Shown here piece by piece: positions 21,959-32,594 of a stretch of DNA of 64,000 nucleotides. Position 1 is the stretch's first letter. Every line of letters begins with the position of its first letter. The notes under the pieces were generated by a model. It was not told the DNA's origin and ran no database searches. It worked only from the letters and a program-made list of their open reading frames with translations. The stretch covers positions 124,001 to 188,000 of the forward strand of contig JAFCMP010000246.1 in NCBI GenBank assembly GCA_017506865.1, written 5' to 3'. The stretch comes from Tribonema minus. Its lineage: Eukaryota > Sar > Xanthophyceae > Tribonematales > Tribonemataceae. A program made the translations under genes and the position numbers.

Positions 21959-24900
21959 ATGTTCGATGGAGCCTCAGACGATGAGGACATCCCCAAGGTG
22001 AAAATCCCAATATCCACCAGATGGCGTGTGTGTGTGCGCTGGGTGACAGTTCGCTCTTGCGTAAGCCTCATCACGCATCAGTTTCAGCTCTCGATCCACT
22101 CTGCGATGTGCAGGTGTCACCACCCCTGTCCACGGATTACTGCACCACCTGATGCTCTGCTTGGACTTCATGATCACGCGACTGAACTGCACAATTCGCA
22201 CGAATCAGAGCTGTAGCTCGCGCTGCCGCACTATGAATGCATCGTCGTGCTGGCAACTGCACACTGCGCATGCATTCCTGTCTCGAGCGTCACTCCCCCA
22301 CTGTGCCACGCCCCCGCAGGTGCGAGTCAAATTCGTCACCAAGCTGGCCTCCATCAGGGTGACGGACCTCCCCATAGCGGTCCCGGAGACCCTCGGCAGG
22401 TACGGCCTCAGCGAGGTCGTAAACCACCTGCTCGGGCTCAATGCCGACACCAGCGCAGCTGCCGCCGCGCCGCACGATGCCGCGCCGCCGAGCAGCAAAG
22501 CCCCCATCCCCTTCGACATCCTCATCGACGGCCGCTTCCTGCGCACGTCGCTCGCGCGCTACATGCGCGCGCACGCCGTCAGCGGCGAGACCGTCCTCGA
22601 GCTGGAGTACCTGCCCGCGCTGCGCCAGCCCACGGAGGAGTCCGCGGACACGCAGCCGGACTGGGTGAGCGCGCTCGCGGCGTGCGCCGGCGCCGCGGGA
22701 ACAGGCGGGGAGCGCGTCGCAGGACCGTTCCTGGCGAGCGCGTGCTACGACGGCTGCCTGCGCCTGTACGGCGCGAGCGGGGGCCTCGACATTGCGCACA
22801 GCGCGCGCGTGTCGGCGCAGCCGCTGACGGCGCTGGCGGCGGCGGCGGGGGGCGGGGCGGGGGGGGGCGATGATGCGGAGCGCTGCTGGCTGCTGGCGGG
22901 GGGGAAGGACAGGGGGGTGAGCCTGTGGCGCGTGAGCGGCGGCGAGCAGCGCATGCTGGAGCAGGCGGCGGTGCTCAGCGGGCACCAGAACAGCGTCGCC
23001 GCTGTGAGCTTCTCGCCGGCGGGTGCAGGTGCGTGCGCATTTCCGTGTAATTCGGAGCATCTTATGGTGGAATTGAGAGTACAGTGCACTGTTGTGCATG
23101 GTGATGTATTTGATGGTATATCGCAACCGGGTAGCATGGTCTCTGAAGGAGCAGAAGCGTTGGGGCCAGTGAGGCAGTGCCACTGCTGCCATCCCCCGTG
23201 TTACAGCCGTAATTGTTCCGACCCCGCTGGTAGGAGCAAAGCGCTCTTGGTCTCAGAGCGAAGTATTTGTGTGGCATGATTACATATGTAGGTAGATACT
23301 GTAAGCTACTTTATAACAGAACTGCCAGCATGTGTGCGCGAGCACTCACTGGAGTGTACAGCAGCGCTCCACGCGCGTCAGCAGCGCAAGTTTGCACGCA
23401 CATTGCCAGCTGGAGGCGCGCAAGTGCATGCGGCACGACTCGGCAGGCGTGAAGATCACAGCTTGACGTTGCGGCCGTCGTCGCGGCGCTTTTGCCTGCG
23501 TTTTACTTACTGATGTGGACAGTGCAGGACGGTATCGCGCTAATTCGCGTCAGTCTGGGGTGAAGGCGTACACGCCTCAATGAGGGTTAGGGCTAGCGCG
23601 GCGCTCATCTTGTCACCTCATGCAGAGCAGTCGCTGTCCTACATGTTTATTGTACGCTGGCCGTGCGCAATATGTCGTGGCAAAGGGGGGGGGCACACTA
23701 CATAGCAATGCTAAATCCGCGTGCTGGAGCCATACACCTGAAGCTATCTTCAAGGAGTGAAATAAGATAGTGCGTGTCAACTGCACGCATGACAAAACAA
23801 TGTTGTCGCGATACACAGCGTTCTGACAGGTGGCGGTAGAATCGACACTGAGCTCGCGGATGTTTGGCGTTTGACGTGGTGTTGAACACTTCCATTGACA
23901 AATATGCCTGAGAGCGTTGTGCTAAGGAGAGGAAGGTTGTCAGCAGGCGGATCGGACAACCTAAACATCGCTGCAAGATCATGTCCAAGAAGAGTCACTT
24001 GACACCAGACGCTGTCAAAAGTTATGGACGGAGCTGGCATTACGCTAAGCGTTACAGGGCAGGTGTGCGAGGGACGCCTGTGTAGCGTCACACTCCAGAA
24101 GCACTGCAAGCTGATACAGCACTTCAACTTCAATGTCAAAACGCCGCACCATGCGCACGAGCCGAATCTCACAGTCACTGCGATACGCATGCTGTCATGA
24201 CAGGCGGGGCGCACGCGGCAGCAGGCAGCGGCAGCGGCGGGCGCGCTTAACACGAAGAGACACCGCACAGACAATCGAGCTAAATTTCACGGTCACCGCG
24301 ATGTGCTCCGTTATGACGCGCTTAGCGCATACGCCATAAGTTGCGGCCCGTAAAGGACCATTGAGCTGACTATCACAGACACCGCGATACGCAATCTGTC
24401 ATGACAGGCGGGGCGCACGGGGCAGCGAGCAGCTGCGGCCGCGGCAGCTGCGCTTGACGCACAGACGCTGCAACAGACAAAAAAAAAGGAGCTCACTGTT
24501 ACAGTCACGGCGACATGCTCTTTTTACAACACGTCAACGCAGCGACGCCGTAACGGGAACTCGCCGCGATGCACGATCTGTCTTGACAGGCGGAACGCAC
24601 ACGGCGGCGAGCGGCGACTGGGACGGGCGCATGTGCCTGTGGGACCTGGCGGCGGCGCAGGGCGCGGCGGGCGCGGACGCGGAAGCGGGCGGGCCCGGCG
24701 TGAAGCGCAGAAAACGGGCAGCAGGTGCGCACTCGAAGAAGACTTCAAGAAGTATATAGTAGAAGCGGGCGGGCCCGGCGTGAAGCGCAGAAAACGGGCA
24801 GCAGGTGCGTACTTGAAGTGCTTACTTATGCATGACTGATGTCCGTGGTGGTGGCGTGATCAGTGCGTGACTCGTCGTGGTGATCGAATGTCAGGCATGC

Positions 24901-27900
24901 AGCGCAGAAGACGGGCAGCAGGTGCGTACTTGAAGTGCATGTTACAGTGTGCACGGCATATGTGAAGCTCATGGGAGAGTGAGATGACGGAGGGCCGGCG
25001 CAGGTTAAGCGCAGCAATGGGCAGCAGGTGCGTACTTGAAGTGTATACTGGGAGGTAATACTTGAAGTTCAGAGCGGTGGTGTGCTCAGTACGTGGCCCG
25101 TCGTGGTGAACGAAGGTCAGGCGTGCAGCACAGAGAACAAGCAGCAGGTGCGTACTTGAAGTGCATACTGGCAGGTCATACTTGAAAATCATGGCGGTGG
25201 TGTACTTTGTACGTGACTCGTTGTGATGATCGAATGTCAGGCGCGAAGCGAAGCGCAAAAAACGAGCAGGTGCGTGCTTTAAGTGCGCAGTTCTGCATGC
25301 TCGAAGTCTGTGGTGGTGCTTGGACAACAGGGGCAGGGCGGCGGCGTGGAGCGCAGAAAACGAGGAGCAGGCGCGTCCAAGTGCATAGTTGAAGTTCATA
25401 CTTGAAGTTCATGGCATGGTGGTGGTGTGCTCAGTACGCATCTTGTTTAACATGCACGCATGCATTTCCATGATGGTCGAATGTCAGAGGCGTGAAGCGC
25501 AGCAATGTGCAGCAGGTGCACAGTACATGGAGTGCAGTGGAAAGCGGCAAAGAGTATAGTTATAGTTCATTGTGGCAGTTCGAGTTTCATCACCAAGCAA
25601 AGCAGGGAAAACAGGCAGGGGATGCCCCACTTGCAGTCGCTCATGTACAGCAGTGCATATGAAACGCGCATGGCGGTGCTCCGCAAGTGACAGACTACTT
25701 GTATCAAAGTGCATGGCAGGGCTTGGCAAAGTGACCGACTATTCATGCAGCAAGTGGACTCGGCGCAGTGGCGTCGGCGCCGCAGTGACACCAGCGCTCC
25801 GAGCGTACGCATTCCCAGACGCTTGCCAGCACGTGCTGCATGCAGCAGGGTCGCTGCTCAAAGTGCGTGTATTACTTGGCGCTCACCATCACGCCTCACA
25901 CTGCAGTGGTGGTGAAAACTGTTCAGAAAATGCCGGCTGCAGCGCCTCTCAACCCTTCTTCGCAATGTGTGTGCCGTAATTCGCGCCTGTGCGGCAGGCG
26001 AAGCCGACGCGGTGGTCGTGGAGCTGGAGCCGACGGCGGTGTTCAAGGCGCACTCGCAGGCTGTTACGGGCGTCTACCTGGCCGGGCCGGACACTCTGTA
26101 TACGGGCTCCTGGGACCACAGTCTGAAGGCCTGGGACGCACAACGACAGGTGGGGGATGTCACGCGGTGCACAGTTGGAGTTTACGGTGAAATGGTGTGA
26201 GCTCACGGAGAAGAGTTGCAGGACACGCGCTGCTCGTAAGTCACCTGAAGGCTTAGTTTCGTCACCTGGAGTCTGATGCAGGTGGAGGATGTCACGTGGT
26301 CACTTGTTCACCCGCGCTGAAGAGCTGTGCGCGTCCCTGCAGGTGACTGCGCGTGCGCGCCATCGCGCGCGCCAACCTTCTCACTCTCCGCCTCCCTCGC
26401 TTACTCACTCACTCACTCCCTTCACTCACTTGTCGTCGTGCGTCATGCGCGCGCGTGCGCGGCCTCCGCCTGCAGGACTGCGTGCGCATCAAGGCCTACG
26501 CCATGGCCCCCTTTCTCGCCATTGCACTTCCTCAACTTTCAATCCCTTGTTTACTTATGGTGAAGAGTCGTGCTCATGTCTTTGCAGGGCCGCGTGCGCA
26601 CCATGGCCTGCGCCAAGGCCGTCTCTCACCATTCCACTCGCTCACTCACTCACTCACTCACTCACTCACTCACTCGTGTGCGCATCGTGTATCATCGCGC
26701 TCACGTCCCTGCAGGACTGCGTGCGCACCATGGCCTGTGCCAAGGCGGTCGCGTGTATGGATGCGCAGGGCGGCGACGATGCTGCCGCCGCGTCTGGCCT
26801 GCTGGCGACGGGGCACCCTGACGGGCGCATCCGCGTGTGGGACGTTCGCACCAAGGTGAGGACTAGGGTTACAGTTGGGATGAGGATTTGAGGTCAGGGG
26901 TGAGGGGGTTTGATGGGTCGTTGCATTCGGTTTAGCGTTAGGGTTAGACGGGGCACCCCGACGGGCGCATCCGCGTTTGGGGCGTCCGCACCAAGGTGGG
27001 GACTAGGGTTAGGGGTTAGGGTCGGGGTCGATTCAATGTTGGGGTTAGGTTAGGGCGATTAGGATTAGGGTAGGTCTTGGGGCACCCCAACAGGTGCATC
27101 CGCGTCTGGGACGTCCGCACAAAGGTGGGGAAGTAGGTCACATTCAGGGTTAGGTTTTGGATCCAAGGTCAGGGGGGTTGATGGATTAGATGTGGAGTAG
27201 TATTAGATTCAGCGTTAGGGTTAGACGGGGCACCCCGATGGGCGCATCCGGGTGTGGGGCGTCCGCACCAAGGCGAGGAGTAGGTTTTGGGGTCAGGGTT
27301 GAGGGTAAGATGGAAGGTTGATCGAAGGTTGAGATTACGTCAGGATGAGGGATCATTAGCATTCTTTACTATTGTCGTTAGGCTACGCCATGGGGCACCA
27401 ACGGGCGTGCCCGGGTGTGGGACATCGGCACCAAGGTGACGAGTAGGGTACGATTAGGGTTAGGGCCAGGTCAATGCTGGGGGTAAGTAAGCATGATGGT
27501 TGCCTGGGGGTCAGGATTAGGGTTTGTCCACTCTGCTGAAGTGACGGTATTGATGATTGAAGTTGGAGGTAGGGTTAGGATTTAAGGTTGAGGCTAGGTA
27601 TGCGTACGCCGCTTCCCTGCTTCCGCCCCGCTTGTACGATGACCTAGGCCAGATTGACCTTCCCCATAGCCTGCGCTGATGCCAGGCTGAGGTCATGCTC
27701 CCCGCTTGACCCTGTCGCCACACCGCCTCTGCTGTCCTTTGCCACACAAGTTGAACATGTCCGTTGTCCGCCTGCCTTGTCAAGTGGTACGAGTAGGGAG
27801 GGGGGGGGGGGGGGGGGGCTGCTCATGCTTTCTGACCCGAGCAACCTAGTGCGGCGGAGGGTGCACATCAATTGAGCATATGGGTCAGCGAGTGCCTCAT

Positions 27901-29519
27901 GCCCCTGTCTCAGATCAATGCGCGCTCGCGGGGCGCTTTCCTGGTTCTGGAGTCGCACCCCTCCGCGTTTATACTCGCATCTGCCCCCCCCCCCCACTGG
28001 CAGTACTGATCAGCCCGTGTCTCCAGCCCTGCGGCGCGGCGCTGGCGTGTCAGCGTCTGCTTCTTCCCCGCTATGAGATCAATGCGCACTTGCCTTGCAC
28101 TTCCCTCCAGGGATCCGAATGTCGCCCTCCCGCCCCCCCCCCCCCCCCCCCCCCCCCCCCTTATACGTATACGTACCTGCCCCCCCCCCCCCCATCTGGC
28201 AGGCTGGAGAGACGCTGACGCTCGCGACGCTGGCAGCCAGGGGCGGCTGGGTGTACGGCGTCAAGTGGGCACACGGCTCAGCTTACAACCTCGCCAGCAG
28301 CAGCCGCGACGGCTCAGTTCGCTTGTGGGACATCAGGTGACCATTAGTGTGCCCTGAGTGTATTCATCTACAGACCAGTAGTACACGTGAGGTGCCGTTT
28401 GGCGATGTCGTTCAGAAGTTATCATCAGTGTGCATCGAGACACGTTCGAGTCGTCACAAGATTCATATAGGTTTTGGTACCAGGCTCGACATCAACTCTT
28501 GTGGGCCTGTCGCGCCGTAGGGAGAATTGACAAGAAGCACACATGCTTCAGTGGTGGTGCCCGCATTTCAGGCACGCGCAATAAGCAACGCTGCTGCTCA
28601 ACACACTCGCCCTCGCGCACGCGCTGCGAATCACTCCAGCTCGGATGCATCGATCATTATGGCGGACTGCTGATGTTGAAGCAGCATGCACCTCCGTATG
28701 GAATTATACTCCGCACGCTGGTGCCGTGCAAAAGCGGCTGATCAAGAGTACAATACCCAAGATGCAGAGCACTGTCGCTGCCCAAACCGCCAACAAAAGT
28801 GAAGTAGTATCAACCCACAGTTCAAGTGATTGGTACGCTGCATGCCCTCTGTGTTGTGCACTCAGCAGCGCTGACGCTCTTGCTCTCAATTATTCTGACT
28901 CTGACGTTGGGCCAACGCCAGCCAGGCAGACTGCCACAGGCAGTGGCTCGCAACGCCTCTCCGCTGCCGTGCATCTCTGCCTTCAATGCTTGGGGCGCAT
29001 CACTTGGCAGCACCTGTTCATACAAACAGGCGGCCACGACGCGGTCGTAGAATGACAAGCTCGTGGTCGCGCACCTCAGAGACCATTATGCGGTACGCAT
29101 GTTCGACAGCGTCTATCGTCGCCTCACTGCGTCGGCAACAGGTGCACCTGCGCTCTATGGCCATCCTCCGCGCGCCAGAGCCTCAAGCGTGGCCACTGCC
29201 TTCATGAGCCCTGCCCCAGCCCCCCCCGCCCCCCCCCCCCCTTCGCGCTTCACAACCTGCTTCAAATTCCTGCTTCATGCATGCCACTCACTAACGGAAG
29301 AGTACTCTAGATGACTGCGGGGGCGACTTCAGACCACTGACATTAGTGCGCTGCGTATCCATGCTTGGTCGGCGCAGGAGCGGCGCTGCCCTGCGCACGC
29401 TGCCGGCGCACAAGGGCGCGGCGCTGTGCGTGGCGTGGCACGCCGGCGGCGTCGCCAGCGGAGGCGACGACGGCGTCGTCCGCACGTTCAAAGTTGAAGT
29501 AGCCGCCACCGTAACGTAA
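21959..29519 (+). CDS. WDR12: WDR12/YTM1-like WD40 ribosome biogenesis protein (7 exons)
   Basis: Exons 21959-21997, 22320-23028, 24590-24724, 25998-26149, 26715-26855, 28203-28336 and 29378-29519 join in phase (483 residues, stop TAA). The N-terminus VRVKFVTKLASIRVTDLPIA, then VPETLGRYGLSEVVNHLLG and PFDILIDGRFLRTSLARYM, is the NLE (Notchless-like/Ytm1) domain. WD40 blades follow, with visible ends at GDWDGRMCLWDL, GSWDHSLKAWD, GHPDGRIRVWDVR, SSSRDGSVRLWDIR and GGDDGVVRTFKVE. The family member WDR12 works in the PeBoW complex with PES1 and BOP1 in the nucleolus, for 60S subunit maturation. Human WDR12 has 423 residues; the excess here is in Ala/Gly-rich loops. Exon 3 ends in a basic RRKRAA loop whose 3' edge is copied many times downstream, so alternative donors are possible. 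Introns contain long tandem arrays described separately. Confidence 0.88.
24165..24615 (+). repeat. Copies of WDR12 exon 3 acceptor and start
   Basis: Three copies of the segment tcacagtcac..gcgata(c/t)gcN...ctgtcNtgacag|gcggggcgcac occur at about 24170-24245, 24370-24440 and 24505-24615, the last leading into the real exon 3 (24590). The spacing is about 205 bp. The two upstream copies keep an acceptor tgacag but lose the frame after a few codons. Confidence 0.8.
24704..25520 (+). repeat. Eight copies of WDR12 exon 3 end plus donor
   Basis: The exon 3 end and donor (gcgcagaaaacgggcagcag|gtgcg, 24704-24729) recur at about 24782, 24899, 25005, 25110, 25238, 25345 and 25490 with increasing divergence. 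Most keep gcagcaggtgcg, followed in four by tacttgaagt. The first copy (24763-24806) is a near-perfect 43-bp repeat. Units are about 80-130 bp apart. Confidence 0.9.
26380..26750 (+). repeat. Copies of WDR12 exon 5 acceptor and start with (ACTC)n
   Basis: The real exon 5 start (ctgcag|gactgcgtgcgcacc at 26709) is preceded by copies at 26473-26510 (ctgcaggactgcgtgcgcat) and 26583-26625 (tgcagggccgcgtgcgcacc). Between them lie (ACTC)n microsatellites at about 26400-26430 and 26640-26675. The unit length is about 112-124 bp. Confidence 0.9.
26807..27445 (+). repeat. Copies of WDR12 exon 5 end plus donor, with TTAGGG elements
   Basis: The exon 5 end (gacggggcaccctgacgggc ... gttcgcaccaag|gtgag, 26807-26860) recurs at about 26947-26999, 27077-27128, 27227-27275 and 27388-27440. 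Each copy is followed by a donor-like ggtgNggaNtag and by ttaggg-type sequence (for example near 26938, 27005, 27222 and 27455). Stops and frameshifts show the copies are not coding. Confidence 0.9.
27797..28200. repeat. Poly-G and poly-C tracts in a WDR12 intron
   Basis: A G run near 27797-27818, a C run near 27987-27999, an uninterrupted run of 28 C at 28133-28160 and another C run ending at 28192 lie before exon 6. Such runs recur throughout the introns of this window. The run next to the exon 6 acceptor may serve as its pyrimidine tract. Confidence 0.9.
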
Positions 29520-32500
29520 TGACACTTCACTTTAAGTCCTGGTGACCGGCGCCGCACAAGGCCCTGCGGTTGCTTCTGCTGCCTGCGCCGCATGTTCAGT
29601 GGCTGCTGCATGCTGGTTTGTGTGCACCAAGCGCAGTGCCCTGTGGCAACTGAGGTGCTCTCCGCATTGCCAGACTCACCTACACTGCCTTTCTCCATGT
29701 TGCATACTCTGACTGTGCATGGATTGTTGTAGAGAATCACTGCACGGGTGAATTGCCGGAAAGCATTGACGACATTTGCGAGACTGATGCAAACATTCGC
29801 TCATGGCTCGGACGCGCTGCGCGCCCCGGGAAATGGGCGGCAGTACCTGCTGCAGGCCAACATGTAACGCCAAGCCGCTGCCCTCAATGCAGCGAGTGCG
29901 CCCCTTTAGTGCGTTAAGAGTATGATACCCAAGGTACGCTATCTGAACTTGCTGTGACCAAAATGTGGATGAGACTTGTTGGGTATGACTACCATCAGGG
30001 ATAGGTTTGAGTGAAGGTCAGTGCGTACTGATAATCTATAACTCATGTGCGTACATTTTTTCATGCTGCCAGCGACACTTACCTCCTCAATGGCTGAGTA
30101 GCTGCACAGCACAAGCTCTGTGGCACGCCACAGTGACTAACAGCTACAGGATGCCTTCACAGCAGCAATGTGACTCAGCTGCTGCAGTCATAATGCTAAA
30201 ATCCCGTTGTGCTTTGCCAGCCTGTAAGCTGTTAGTTAATAGTGGTAATTGTTAGCGCTGAGTCTCAACTTTCAGACCTATCCATCCAGGAGCTTCCTGG
30301 CGCGCTGGCTCGTTCGATGAAAACAAATACGCCGGAGGTGAGGCCTGCGGGCAGCAACTCAATCACAGCGAGATACACACTTTGCTCGACGCCGCGCCAT
30401 GAAGCTAGAAGCGCTACTGTTGCTGGCGGTCATCAGCCAACACTTCCAACAAGGCGGCACAGCCAGCCTCCCGCAGGCGAGTGTCTCTGTGTGAATGGAA
30501 TTGGTGCACACAGCTGATCTACGGCCGTAGATGCGCGGTACTTTGGCACACAACTGAGGGTGTTATGCCATCGCCTCTTTACTTGACATCACGATGAGGA
30601 CGGGGGCGCGTCGCAGTTCAAAGCAACTGTTACCGTTACTTTTGGGAACCCTAGACTAAGGACAAGTGATGTGGTTCGAGGAGCCTTCAGATTTCAAGAG
30701 AGTGAAGACTGCACAGCTACTGTGCCTCACAGATTACAGCCCTGTACAGTCGAGTGCCACAGTGACTCAGATCCCTTGACTGTAGTACATCACACTGTGG
30801 CGCCATCTGATCAGACCCACTTGAAGCTCGCATATGTTCAAAGTCGTTTCTCAGCCTGAGCTGCCAAGTACGCGTTGGCTCCAAGTACAAGTAGTACAGG
30901 ACGTACCACAGTGAAGCAGATCTCGAATGTTATTCTGAACTCACTGCCAGTCTCAGACTGTCAGTCACTCGATTCCCCGGTCCGCCGGCCAGTCCGCCAA
31001 CTTGAACTTGAAGTTACAAAGATGTGCCTGTAACGTGATTTTGTTTTGTTCAAGTTGTTGGTAAGACCACTGCCATCACGACGGTGGCACCTGAAGCTGA
31101 GGCCGTTGCAGCGACAAGTGATCACGGTAATTCCTGTCGCAGTCACTGACGGTCACTCAGTGTGGTAGACTTACTACCTAATAGACGATCACTTGACAAC
31201 TTGAAGGCTTCAAGATGACGGACTCAGGGACCGGATATACCTATAGTAGGGTTAATTAAATTTGACCTTCATCCAAAAACCACTGCGGCACCCAGATCCG
31301 ATGCGTCAGATTCAAAATCACTGACAGATGACTCAAATTTGTTGCCTCATCGGACTCTGGCAGATTCAACATCGCAAAACGGCAATAGCGGCGGGCAAAG
31401 TTGGTGGTCTTCAAGTTCCAGCATCGTCATCTGCTGCCCCAGGGCTTCCGCGCCGCAACCTGCAAGTTCAACCAACAACTGGGAAGGTGAGCACACTGTG
31501 ACCCGCTTGTTGTGAACAGGACTGGGACAAGAGCCCATGTTCAGGCGGGAGAGGCGTCATTGAGGTCGCAGCCTGCGCGCGATCCACTTGCGTGCTCGTC
31601 CACCTATGTCTGCAAAGGCATTGCTATATGCACACAGCAGTGCTGTGCCACACTTGAACAGAGAATACGAGCAGTAATGCATCCCAATCCTGTAACACTC
31701 ATGCGTGCGAGTCAACACGCACTGACCTAAGAGAAGCGACCCATATGGCGCACCCGCGCAGCAGCATGCATGAATGACTTCCTGCGTGAGCACCATCACA
31801 ACGCAGTCACGAACTCCGCTGGTGCCCCCACTTCTGTCCACAGCCGACAAGAACTCCGACACGAACTCCCACACAGAGGCGGACTGCCAAGTAAGTGATC
31901 ATGCACGCTGCCATGAGTGTTGTCCTGCATGCAGCTGCAGTTGCTTGCGGACGCATGATGTATGCTGGAAATTGTTATCCAACCAGCTATGGCAACCCTT
32001 GAGCTGGCTACATGATTACAAGGGCGGAATGGCAAGGCACTCAGCAGTAGGCGCATCATCAAATTGGCGCTGCTGTGCAACTGTATTACGCTGGGGTTCA
32101 AGAAGAGGGTTAGGGCCAAGGGCTAGGACTGGTTTTAGGGTTTGTGAGCGCTCGCTTCATACTCGTGCTGCATTTCTTGCGTCATTTTGCCAGCTTCTCC
32201 CTGCTGCCCTGTCAAACTCTCTCATGAGGGGTCAACAGAAATCCATGTTGTGACTTTCTCAAAAGCAACACTGTTGCATGTGGATTGCACAATTGGGTTT
32301 AGATTTCACAGAAGAAGGCTTGCTTGCAACGCTCCAGGATTCCAGGTAGTGGCTCCTGCAGATGCACCCCGCGGCTCTCTTGAGAAGCCTCCATTCTTGT
32401 CAACACCGTCCCTTCTCCTGCTCTCTTGCAGCACAATGTACAGTGCCTCCTTCCAGAGCCATGCGTAAATTCAGTAGAGGAGCAGGGGCAGGGTCACCCC

Positions 32501-32594
32501 ATTGGCCATGCAGTACGTCTGCACTATAAAGCTGTCCTTTCTTGTAAAGCGACACTTCTTCAAAAGTCTCCGCTTTTCACTGTACCCTGCGCAG
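29520..32594. other. Intergenic, no supported gene
   Basis: About 3 kb between WDR12 and the first recognised exon of the protease gene. It is less GC-rich, with scattered cttgaag/cttcaag elements and an agggttagggcc element near 32105. The tgtaa at 29863 could be the WDR12 polyadenylation signal. The missing 5' exon(s) of the protease, including any signal peptide, should lie in the right part but I cannot identify them. Confidence 0.4.
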
